The notes below the pieces were generated by a model. That model saw only the letters and a program-made list of their open reading frames with translations. It did no database searches and was not told the origin of the DNA. Of a stretch of DNA of 29,318 nucleotides, positions 7,821 through 14,496 are shown one piece after another. This DNA comes from Bacillota bacterium (GTDB lineage: Bacteria; Bacillota; Clostridia; Christensenellales; Aristaeellaceae). Location of the stretch: positions 1 through 29,318 of the forward strand of contig WRGP01000252.1 in the NCBI GenBank assembly GCA_009787135.1, given 5' to 3'. The translations under genes were made by a program, and so were the position numbers. Numbering within the stretch: the first letter of the stretch is position 1; each line of letters opens with the position of its first letter.

Positions 7821-8278
7821 GGGTTTTGTCCCTCCAATAAAGAAGCGCCATCCTTCGGCTCATAGTGTATATACTGCGTCATTCCGGCGCCAACTTGATC
7901 ATTTGGTCTGGCTTCAAAACCGAACTGAGCGTAAAACGGCTCCCTGTCCTTCGCTGCCATTAAGTTTACGAAAACAAACTGCCCCTCTTTAATCCCGCTC
8001 TTAATAAATTCCATAGCCCTTTGCATCATGGTCTTTCCAATGCCTTTCCCTTGGTATCTAGGCAGCACGATAACGTCTACGATGATTGCGATATACCCGC
8101 CGTCACTGACAACTCTGGTTACGCCTACGGTTTTTCCGCCCAAATGGGCGGCAATCACAAAAGCGGAGTTGTTGATGCCGGTCTGCGCCTGTGTTTTTTC
8201 AAGCTCAAGCCAGCCGACCGATTTTCTCAAATAATTATAATCCTTCACGGAAATTTCATTCGTGTATGTTACATTCAT
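7817..8278 (-). CDS. GNAT-family N-acetyltransferase
   Basis: A 153-residue single-domain GNAT. The acetyl-CoA pyrophosphate-binding loop is visible as RYQGKGIGKTMM in the middle of the protein, preceded by the beta-strand IIVDVIVLP. The FYAQFGFEA segment near residue 120 is the usual C-terminal motif. It transfers an acetyl group from acetyl-CoA to an amine; the acceptor is not predictable. The start has GGAGGG about 10 bases upstream. The gene follows the GNAT-flavoprotein fusion gene by 6 bp and overlaps the Cdd1 gene by 4 bp, so the three are almost certainly one transcript. Base composition is intermediate to low compared with host genes. Confidence 0.92.
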   Translation of the reverse strand: MNVTYTNEISVKDYNYLRKSVGWLELEKTQAQTGINNSAFVIAAHLGGKTVGVTRVVSDGGYIAIIVDVIVLPRYQGKGIGKTMMQRAMEFIKSGIKEGQFVFVNLMAAKDREPFYAQFGFEARPNDQVGAGMTQYIHYEPKDGASLLEGQNP

Positions 8279-8284
8279 ATTTTT

Positions 8285-9262
8285 TCAACCCTCCATACTC
8301 GCCGGCATCGGTCGGGGCTTTTTCTTGCCCGTGAAGTCTGCTGATACAATTTTAAACACGCAGACCGTTTCGGCTTGTTCGGCGTTAAACGAAACGTCCT
8401 TGCCGGTCTGGTGCCGGAACATGACGGACAGCGCGTCGCGTTTTTCACCGACGTCCTCAATAAACACGGTCTCGCCAAAGCCAATTACGCTTGAAAAATA
8501 ATAGCCGGAATTGCAGGGCGTTTCGGAATGAACCGCTTCGCCTTCAGCGGACATCTCAAAACACACCTTGCCGCCGCGCTTCAATATATCTATCTTTCTT
8601 CCTTCGTGCGCGCTGTGAAAATACAGCGCAAGCACATCGCCGTCAAGAATTTTATATCCGTAGCTGAGCGGCACGACATACGGCACATCCCCGTCAACCA
8701 TAGCGACATGGCAGGTTTTGCATTGGCGCATGATTTCTTCAATGCCGGTTATATCCGTCACCTCTCGGTCTTTTCTGCGCATTGTGTATTTATGATTTAT
8801 CATGTTTTTCTCCAAATAAACAAAGACCAGCCCCGGCGCGGCTTCTTCCGTTTTGAACCGGGTGTATCCGCATTTTTCATACAGCTTCAAATTTTTCTCG
8901 CTTTTATCGCCGGTCATAAGCCAATACCTTTTTCCACGAAACCTATCCTCAATCGCGTGCAATAAGCGCTTCCCGAGGCCTTTATTCTGGTAATCGGGGA
9001 GTACCATCAGCTTGCCGATGTAAAGACCGTCGTCATTTTCAACCGCCCTCACGGAACCGATGATCATTCCGTTGTCAAGAACCGCTTTTAACACCGTGCT
9101 TTCCCTAAATTCTGCCGTAATTTGCTCCAATGTCTGTGTCAACGGCGGAATAGTGCAGAGACTATATATGGCCGCTTCGCTCTGATAGGCGGCATATTGC
9201 AAACACAGTATTTCCTCGGCGTCGGATTTATCCGCCGTTATGATTTTATATTTATCGGACAT
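8285..9262 (-). CDS. Fusion of GNAT acetyltransferase and NimA-like flavin-binding protein
   Basis: A 325-residue protein. Residues 1 to about 153 form a GNAT domain, with LPDYQNKGLGKRLLHAIE as the CoA-binding loop and LYEKCGY as the C-terminal motif. Residues from about 154 form a pyridoxamine-5'-phosphate-oxidase-like split barrel of the NimA type, with MRRKDREVTD, a CHVAMVDGDVPYVVPLSYGY strand pair and a GFGETVFIED segment. Members of that family bind FMN or related cofactors and some reduce nitroimidazoles. The start at 9262 was chosen over 9361 because it has AAAGGA about 10 bases upstream and begins the GNAT fold directly. An internal ATG at 8803 (residue 154) begins the flavin domain and has a GGAGA 5 bases before it, so a separate second product is possible. 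The gene overlaps no neighbour but follows the 68-aa gene by 7 bp. Confidence 0.88.
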   Translation of the reverse strand: MSDKYKIITADKSDAEEILCLQYAAYQSEAAIYSLCTIPPLTQTLEQITAEFRESTVLKAVLDNGMIIGSVRAVENDDGLYIGKLMVLPDYQNKGLGKRLLHAIEDRFRGKRYWLMTGDKSEKNLKLYEKCGYTRFKTEEAAPGLVFVYLEKNMINHKYTMRRKDREVTDITGIEEIMRQCKTCHVAMVDGDVPYVVPLSYGYKILDGDVLALYFHSAHEGRKIDILKRGGKVCFEMSAEGEAVHSETPCNSGYYFSSVIGFGETVFIEDVGEKRDALSVMFRHQTGKDVSFNAEQAETVCVFKIVSADFTGKKKPRPMPASMEG

Positions 9263-9269
9263 GACAGTT

Positions 9270-9476
9270 TCATCCTTTCCACGGCTTTTTGCCGCCCAGC
9301 CAGCCGTTTTTCTCCCAGTACAGATAATCCGTCGTTTGTGGCCGCCCAGCCCTGGTTTCACTCTTGTTTATCATTTTCTGCGCCATTTTCATGTGAGAAT
9401 ACCCCTGCGGATATCCCGCTCCAAGCCGCCGCGAAAAAGTACGCCGTGCGGCATAACCGTTATCCACCGCTTTCAT
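9270..9476 (-). CDS. Small unknown protein, first gene of the island operon
   Basis: A 68-residue basic, aromatic-rich protein ending in YLYWEKNGWLGGKKPWKG. I do not recognise the family. Support for coding: a GGAAGAG ribosome-binding site about 10 bases before the ATG at 9476, a stop only 7 bp before the next gene, and the next gene's ribosome-binding site built into its last codons. A start at 9485 is possible but sits too close to that site. The short length and position at the island edge, 26 bp after the stop of the secreted-protein gene, could mean that it is the 3' remnant of a longer gene cut at the island boundary. No membrane segment or signal peptide is visible. Confidence 0.5.
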   Translation of the reverse strand: MKAVDNGYAARRTFSRRLGAGYPQGYSHMKMAQKMINKSETRAGRPQTTDYLYWEKNGWLGGKKPWKG

Positions 9477-9502
9477 TTGCCACATACTCTTCCATTCATA
9501 GA

Positions 9503-10186
9503 CTACTCACTTTTCCTTTCCACCAAATCCTCCCGCACCCTATACAGCGTCGCTCCGTTGCTTTCCATCGCCGCCAGCCACCCGGCGATCTCGTCGATCT
9601 CCCTTTCCTGGTACGGGCGGACCACGCCATACTTCTTGCCATCCACCATCCGGTAGGCAAAGTTGGAATCAGCCCAACAGAGCGTATCGAGTCTGGGATC
9701 ATAGGGGCGCGTAAAGAGAAGGGTATGCGAACCATGCCCGCCGCCGGTATAGGTGCCCACCATCTGCAGCACATCCCCGGCGCGCACCCGGGTCAGAAAG
9801 GCTTTGGCCGCGTCCAGGTTGCGCTTTGGAGAAAGCGTCCGGTTATAATCGTAGCGCGCGACCTCAACAAACGCGTTGCCCGTCTCCGCCCCCGGCATCT
9901 CCCAGCCAACGCCCCAAGAGCGGCCCGACGTTTCCACGGGCGCGTGATCCGGCGGCATATACAGCACCCTATCGGGATAATCCTTAAGCCTATACCCAGC
10001 GGAAGCCGCCGCGAATGAGCTGATCTGAAAGCGCCTGCACTGCCCGGGATCCGTGCGGGAGGCGCTGGGGTTCGCCTCGTTATCGTGCGTGACTTCTACC
10101 AAAATCATGCGCGCGGTGACCGCGTCGCTTGGCAAAGGCGTATAGGCCATCACGGCGGAGAGCAGCAAACACAGCGCCGTAATCAT
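9503..10186 (-). CDS. Secreted papain-like (CHAP/NlpC-like) protein
   Basis: A 227-residue protein with an N-terminal hydrophobic segment (residues 1-14, ITALCLLLSAVMAY) that looks like a signal peptide or anchor. A possible Cys-His-Asp/Asn arrangement of the papain-like fold is visible. C50 in PGQCRRF lies at the start of a helix, as in CHAP domains (GQC). H154 is in GHGSHTLLF after an AGDVLQM strand. D173/N175 are in CWADSNF. By analogy it would act on peptidoglycan or a surface substrate outside the cell; this assignment rests on motif order only. The ATG overlaps the stop of the LCP gene by 4 bp, so the two are translationally coupled and probably act together at the wall. No terminator is visible between its stop and the island operon. 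Confidence 0.75.
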   Translation of the reverse strand: MITALCLLLSAVMAYTPLPSDAVTARMILVEVTHDNEANPSASRTDPGQCRRFQISSFAAASAGYRLKDYPDRVLYMPPDHAPVETSGRSWGVGWEMPGAETGNAFVEVARYDYNRTLSPKRNLDAAKAFLTRVRAGDVLQMVGTYTGGGHGSHTLLFTRPYDPRLDTLCWADSNFAYRMVDGKKYGVVRPYQEREIDEIAGWLAAMESNGATLYRVREDLVERKSE

Positions 10187-11601
10187 TTTTCCGCCGCTTC
10201 CGCAGGGATGTATTCGCCGTAGATAAATTCATGCAGCGCCTTGGTGTTGGTTTTTTGGTTGTATTGAAGCACGTCCATATCCAACCCGTTTCGGCCCGGT
10301 ACGCTTATGTATTGGAAACTCCCGGCGATCGGGAGGCTCAGTTCCTGCACGCTGATGGAATCCTTGGCCCACATCAGCGCCACGCCGATGCGCATGCCCT
10401 CCGTGGGGATGGGGAAGTTTGTATCCGTGTGGGGTACCATGGTGTTGGCCAGGCTGACGATAGAGGCATAGGACAGGTTGGCCATGACCTTGCCCAGCAC
10501 TTCGTTGATCAAGATGCGATGGCGGTTTCCGCGCTGCAAATCGTTGTCCAACTGGCGGATGCGCGCGTAGCTTAACGCCTGCAGACCGTCCAGATGGACC
10601 CTCGTCCCATTTTGTTCCGCGCTGAGCGTGCGGCGCGCGGAGCTTTTGGGGAATCCCTCATATTCCTCGCCAATCGCCACGTATTCATTGATATACGGAT
10701 ATTCGCCGTCCGCAAGCGAGATATCCACCCCGCCGATAGCGTCCACAATCGCCACCACATCGGCAAAGTTAACCACCACATAATATTGGATGTTCATCTC
10801 AAAGAGCATGTTGATGGTCTTCAGCGCCAGTTTCGCGCCCAGCTTTCCGCCGCCGCCGTAAGCGTAGGCGGTGTTGATGCGGCTGCTCTTGCTGCCGCCG
10901 GGAATTTGCACATACATGTCGCGCGCCAAAGAAACCAGCTTGATTTCCGCCGTCTTTTCATTGACGGACGCGATCATGATCAGGTCCGTGTTGCCGTTTT
11001 TCATATTGCTGCCGCGCCCGTCCGTGCCCAGCAGCAGGATGTTGATCCAATCCGGGGGCAGATTTTTGCGGATGAACAGGTCTTTCTCGTCAACGGCGAT
11101 GATCTCTGATTTGGGAATGGCGTCCTCGGTCCTTTCCGCTATCAGGATGTCCTCCAGCAGCGCCTCCAGATCCGCGCCCGGCGGCGTGTTCTGTTCGGGA
11201 TCGGACCCTTCCGCGCTCGCGGAGGCGAACAGCCAGGAAACCAGACCCTCCTGCCTGGGAGGGTGCGTGATAAAGGTCATTGCCGGCGTATCGCCCGTAT
11301 CGGCCTGCTCCTCCTCGGGAGCGGAGCTTTCCCGCTGGGGCGGCTCCGTGGCGGGGAGTGACATATCGTCCGGCGCGGCCTGCGCTTTCCCAGGATCAAT
11401 CGCCGGGCTCTCCGGCCTGGGCGGGCGCGTGGCAAAGGAAAGCGGCGGCGTATCCTCCAGCATGGCCAGCCCCTCGGCGGGATCAAAAACGCCTAGCAGA
11501 TAGAGCGTGGCGGCGCCCATACAAACCATGCCCAGGATGGCGACGAGCACCAGGTTCGCGATCAGACGATCCCGCGCGGAAGCGCGTATTTTTGCGGACA
11601 T
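10183..11601 (-). CDS. LCP (LytR-CpsA-Psr) family cell-wall glycopolymer transferase
   Basis: A 472-residue protein. A membrane helix at about 13-38 is followed by a Pro/Glu-rich linker of roughly 130 residues, then an LCP domain from about 190. LCP signatures are visible: ILLLGTDGRG, NTDLIMIASVN, VSLARDMYVQIPG with its Arg-Asp pair, INTAYAYGG, GGVDI, and RGNRHRILINEVL. LCP enzymes transfer undecaprenyl-linked glycopolymers onto peptidoglycan on the outer face of the membrane. The linker carries a duplicated 15-residue unit (residues 50-64 and 104-118). The start has AAAGGA about 9 bases upstream and lies about 37 nt downstream of the predicted transcription start. The stop overlaps the start of the secreted papain-like gene. 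Confidence 0.93.
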   Translation of the reverse strand: MSAKIRASARDRLIANLVLVAILGMVCMGAATLYLLGVFDPAEGLAMLEDTPPLSFATRPPRPESPAIDPGKAQAAPDDMSLPATEPPQRESSAPEEEQADTGDTPAMTFITHPPRQEGLVSWLFASASAEGSDPEQNTPPGADLEALLEDILIAERTEDAIPKSEIIAVDEKDLFIRKNLPPDWINILLLGTDGRGSNMKNGNTDLIMIASVNEKTAEIKLVSLARDMYVQIPGGSKSSRINTAYAYGGGGKLGAKLALKTINMLFEMNIQYYVVVNFADVVAIVDAIGGVDISLADGEYPYINEYVAIGEEYEGFPKSSARRTLSAEQNGTRVHLDGLQALSYARIRQLDNDLQRGNRHRILINEVLGKVMANLSYASIVSLANTMVPHTDTNFPIPTEGMRIGVALMWAKDSISVQELSLPIAGSFQYISVPGRNGLDMDVLQYNQKTNTKALHEFIYGEYIPAEAAEK

Positions 11602-11645
11602 TGCGGCAGTTCCTTTCGTGCGTGAATGTGTTTATGAATATGCCT

Positions 11646-11674
11646 ATAATACACCAATGCCCAGAAAATGACAA
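11646..11674 (-). promoter_or_regulatory. Promoter of the LCP operon
   Basis: On the minus strand, TTGTCA (11674-11669), a 17-bp spacer and TATTAT (11651-11646). The predicted start is near 11639, giving a short leader to 11601. Confidence 0.6.
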
Positions 11675-11836
11675 GCATAGGCAAAAACTGACAAAAGACA
11701 GGACGGGCGACAGCGCCCGCCCCATTCTTTGTTCATAGTAACGCGCGAGTGCCGATATTTCTTCCCTCCACCCGCATGAACCGCGGCTCATACGGACGCC
11801 TTCTTCCCAGTACAAAGGCCCGACATTCACGCTTTT

Positions 11837-11856
11837 AAAATTGACGCAAAATTGAC
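11837..11856 (+). repeat. Tandem 9-bp repeat upstream of cdaA
   Basis: AAAATTGAC occurs at 11837-11845 and again at 11848-11856, an 11-bp period that puts both copies on the same face of the helix. Neither copy has a -10 box at the right distance, so they look more like protein-binding sites than promoters. They lie about 50 bp upstream of the probable cdaA -10 box. Confidence 0.45.
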
Positions 11857-11878
11857 ATAAATTTCAGCAAGTCGCGCC

Positions 11879-11907
11879 TTTCCTAAATGGCGCCTCCGGT
11901 GTATAAT
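11879..11907 (+). promoter_or_regulatory. Probable promoter of cdaA-cdaR
   Basis: A perfect TATAAT at 11902-11907 lies 43 bp before the cdaA start. The matching -35 position (11879-11884) reads TTTCCT, a poor match, so the promoter may depend on an activator or on the upstream repeats. Together with the LCP promoter it fills the 349-bp divergent gap 11602-11950, in which I see no gene. Confidence 0.5.
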
Positions 11908-11950
11908 AGCCTTGTTGCCTTTTTTCTAAAACCCGAAAGAGAGGCCCCGC

Positions 11951-12808
11951 ATGCAGCAGCTATGGCAAAACACTTCCAGCCTGCTTTGGAGTGTGATCAG
12001 CAGCCCGACGGTGTCCGATATTCTCGATATCGTGATCGTCGCGGTTTTGCTGTATAAGCTGCTGACCTTAACGCGCGACACCCGCGCTTCCCAGGTGCTA
12101 AAGGGGCTCGGCGTCCTGTTTGTGGTCTATTGGCTGAGCGACTGGCTGCGGTTTAAGGCGTTGAACTGGATCTTGCAGCTGGTGGTTAACAACGGGTTCG
12201 TCGTCATAGTCGTGCTCTTTCAGAGCGAGCTGCGGCGCGCGCTGGAGCAGATTGGCCGCGCGGGTTCCGCGCGCATGCGGGCAGGGGAAAGCAACAAAGC
12301 GAAAACCGGAACCGTCAGCGAGCTGGTCGCCGCGATGGCCAACCTGTCCCGGCGCCGCGTCGGCGCGCTGGTGGTCATTGAGCAGCGCACGGGCCTAAGT
12401 GACGTGGCGGAGAGTGGCACGCGCATTGACGCCGAGATTTCAGCGCCGTTGATCGAAAATATTTTTGAGCCCAACACGCCGCTGCATGACGGCGCGGTGA
12501 TCATCCGCGGCAACCGCATAGAGGCCGCGGGATGTATCCTCACCCTCAGCGAGGACACGGGCATCAGCCGTGAGCTTGGCACGCGCCACCGCGCCGCGCT
12601 GGGCATCTCCGAGACGACCGACAGCATCACGTTTATCGTCTCGGAGGAGACGGGCATTATCTCCATGGCGCGCGGCGGACGCCTCACGCGCCATTTGGAC
12701 GGCCGTGCCATGCGCCAGCTGCTTGAGGAGATTTACGGTCATGATGACGGGGGGATTAACCTTCTGTCGTTCTTGTTAACAAAGCGCAAGCCGAGGGGAA
12801 CAAAATAA
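11951..12808 (+). CDS. cdaA: Diadenylate cyclase CdaA (membrane DAC)
   Basis: A 285-residue protein. It makes cyclic di-AMP from two ATP and is the main housekeeping c-di-AMP synthase in Firmicutes, controlling potassium and osmolyte uptake and cell-wall homeostasis. Three N-terminal hydrophobic helices lie between about residues 20 and 95, followed by the conserved FQSELRRALEQIG. The DAC catalytic motifs are both present: D180-G-A in LHDGAVI and R212-H-R in GTRHRAALG. The length and architecture are those of CdaA/YbbP. The gene is followed after 13 bp by cdaR, the expected partner. glmM, the usual third member of the cluster, is not adjacent. A GAGAGG ribosome-binding site lies just before the ATG. 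Confidence 0.97.
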   Translation: MQQLWQNTSSLLWSVISSPTVSDILDIVIVAVLLYKLLTLTRDTRASQVLKGLGVLFVVYWLSDWLRFKALNWILQLVVNNGFVVIVVLFQSELRRALEQIGRAGSARMRAGESNKAKTGTVSELVAAMANLSRRRVGALVVIEQRTGLSDVAESGTRIDAEISAPLIENIFEPNTPLHDGAVIIRGNRIEAAGCILTLSEDTGISRELGTRHRAALGISETTDSITFIVSEETGIISMARGGRLTRHLDGRAMRQLLEEIYGHDDGGINLLSFLLTKRKPRGTK

Positions 12809-12821
12809 CCACGGAGGAAGT

Positions 12822-14129
12822 ATGCAGTCTCAAGCGCCGACAACCAATACCAATTTCTGGTCGCAGCTCAAACGCGCGCTATACACCGTGCGCCGCCGCC
12901 CGTTTATGAAGCTGTCCGCGCTGCTGCTCGCCTTTTTTTTCTGGGCGGTGGTCATTGCGTCCGACCCTTCCCTCATCCGTGAGAAGACGTTCACCGCCGC
13001 GGTGGCCGTGCAGGGCGTGGAGACGCTCCGCAGCCGCGGCTATATCGTCATGCAGGACCTGACCAGCGAGCCCCTCACCGTCAAGATGCGCGTGGGGATC
13101 AAACAGGTCGATTATGAACGCGCCACCGCGGCGGCCTTCGCGCCAAGGCTGGACCTGGCCCAGCAGATCACCGGGGCCGGCAAGCAGTTGGTCAAGGTTT
13201 CCGCCGCCTATGAAAGCATCGGCTCCGTGCTTTCGTTTGAGCCCGAATATTTTGAGGTGGATGTGGAGCCGTATGTCACAAATCGCGTCCCGGTCGTCAT
13301 TGAGCTCGCCGGCCAGTGCGCCAGCCCTATTTGGATTGGCACGCCTCTCGCCGAGCCTTCCGCGGTTTCCGTCAGCGGGCCTAAATCCATCGTGGATAAA
13401 ATCCGGCGCGCCGTCGCGGAATTGCCGATGAACAGCCTCACCTTAGACCGCCCGGAAGATCACCTCACGGCGGTGATTGAGCTCAGGGACGCCGGCGACA
13501 ACCGCGTCTCCTCCCCGCTGCTGCGCGTGACAAACGAATCTATCGTGCTGGACTCGGTGCGCATCGACGTAACGGTATACCCCATGAAGGAAATCCCCGT
13601 GAGCGTAGAAACGGCCGTGGTGGGCACGCCCGCGCACGGCTATGCGCTGGGCGATGTACGCGTCACGCCCGAGAGCGTTCGGATCGCCGCGAGCGCGGAG
13701 GTTCTCGGCGGCTTGGAGGTGTTGCATGTATCCGCGCCCGTGGATGTTACCGGGCAAAGCAAGGAGCAGATAGCCTCCTCCGCGCTTCGGAACGTCACGG
13801 GCTTCCCCTACAGCTCGGCGGATTCCGTGGTCATTGAGGCGGGTATTCAGCCCGCCACGCACGTGCATACCTACATTGATTTGCCCGTGACAGTGATGGA
13901 CGTCGCGCCGGGCCTTTCGGCGCGGCTCAGCCAGAATGCCATGAGCGCCGTCCTTTCCGGCGCGTATCAGGACGTGGAATCGCTCTCGGCCGGCGATATC
14001 CACCTCTATGTAGAAGCCACGGGCCTTTCGGAGGGCGTGTATACCGTTGAAGTAAAATGCCGCGTGGATGGCACGGAAGCCTACGAGTTTGAGCCAGAGT
14101 TCCCGCGCCTGACGCTGACGCTTAAGTGA
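12822..14129 (+). CDS. cdaR: CdaR, YbbR-domain regulator of CdaA
   Basis: A 435-residue protein with a cytoplasmic N-terminus, one membrane helix at about 28-47 (LSALLLAFFFWAVVIAS) and an extracytoplasmic beta-rich region made of successive YbbR repeats. Repeat hallmarks such as PVVIELAG, SVSGPKSIVDKI and the AVIEL strand recur at roughly 80-100-residue intervals. CdaR binds CdaA and modulates its cyclase activity. The gene follows cdaA by 13 bp with a GGAGG site 5 bases before the ATG, so the two are co-transcribed. The last repeat ends close to the C-terminus, with no extra domain. Confidence 0.94.
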   Translation: MQSQAPTTNTNFWSQLKRALYTVRRRPFMKLSALLLAFFFWAVVIASDPSLIREKTFTAAVAVQGVETLRSRGYIVMQDLTSEPLTVKMRVGIKQVDYERATAAAFAPRLDLAQQITGAGKQLVKVSAAYESIGSVLSFEPEYFEVDVEPYVTNRVPVVIELAGQCASPIWIGTPLAEPSAVSVSGPKSIVDKIRRAVAELPMNSLTLDRPEDHLTAVIELRDAGDNRVSSPLLRVTNESIVLDSVRIDVTVYPMKEIPVSVETAVVGTPAHGYALGDVRVTPESVRIAASAEVLGGLEVLHVSAPVDVTGQSKEQIASSALRNVTGFPYSSADSVVIEAGIQPATHVHTYIDLPVTVMDVAPGLSARLSQNAMSAVLSGAYQDVESLSAGDIHLYVEATGLSEGVYTVEVKCRVDGTEAYEFEPEFPRLTLTLK

Positions 14130-14496
14130 CGGCGGAGGGAACGCCGTTCCCCGAAAAATCTGCGGATTTTCCGGGCGGGTATAGGCGCCCGGTGAACTTC
14201 GGTTCATGCGGGCGAAGGGGCGGGGATGACGCAAGGCGGAAAACCCTTCGGGATGTTCCGGCCGTTTGGTCGCGGGGCCGCCGGTGCCGGATTTGAGTAA
14301 GGGGCCGCGGCCCTTTGATAATCGCTTGGCTGTGGTCACGCGAGAATCCCCGGGGACACCCGCGTTTTCCTTACCCACAATTGGAGCGTTTTGACAGCCC
14401 GGTTCGTCTTATGAAAGGGCGAACGTATAAGCCGTGGTGCATATTCATTAGGGGATGATACGAGCATGCATCATCTTCATGTAAAGGGGTGACGCT
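14130..14496. other. Hairpin-rich intergenic region of 367 bp
   Basis: No gene is supported here. Several strong inverted repeats are present. 14150-14160 pairs with 14165-14175 (11 bp, one mismatch, TGCG loop). 14186-14197 pairs with 14202-14214 (12 bp with one bulge) around a C(TTCG)G tetraloop. A second CCC-TTCG-GG mini-hairpin follows near 14240. A GGGCCGCGGCCC palindrome lies near 14302-14314. A TTGACA at 14391-14396 has no -10 box at the right distance. The region could be a 3' structured end of the cdaR transcript, a small structured RNA or a dispersed repeat unit. No family I know is recognisable. Confidence 0.5.

Noticed and set aside
7454..7840. 128-codon plus-strand frame over the Cdd1 gene
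   Set aside because: It is antisense to a gene with a clear HhH signature and coupled start; its own translation is non-descript.
13443..14378. Long minus-strand open frame across the end of cdaR and the following gap
   Set aside because: It lies antisense to cdaR, has no ribosome-binding site and reads as basic low-complexity sequence, typical of frames opposite GC-rich genes.
14391..14431. TTGACA with downstream TATAAG as a promoter for the 14497 gene
   Set aside because: The spacing between boxes is about 29 bp, far from the usable 16-18 bp.
14130..14496. c-di-AMP (ydaO) riboswitch or other known structured RNA near cdaR
   Set aside because: None of the conserved ydaO core sequences is visible, and I could not match tmRNA, SRP RNA, 6S RNA or RNase P RNA features.
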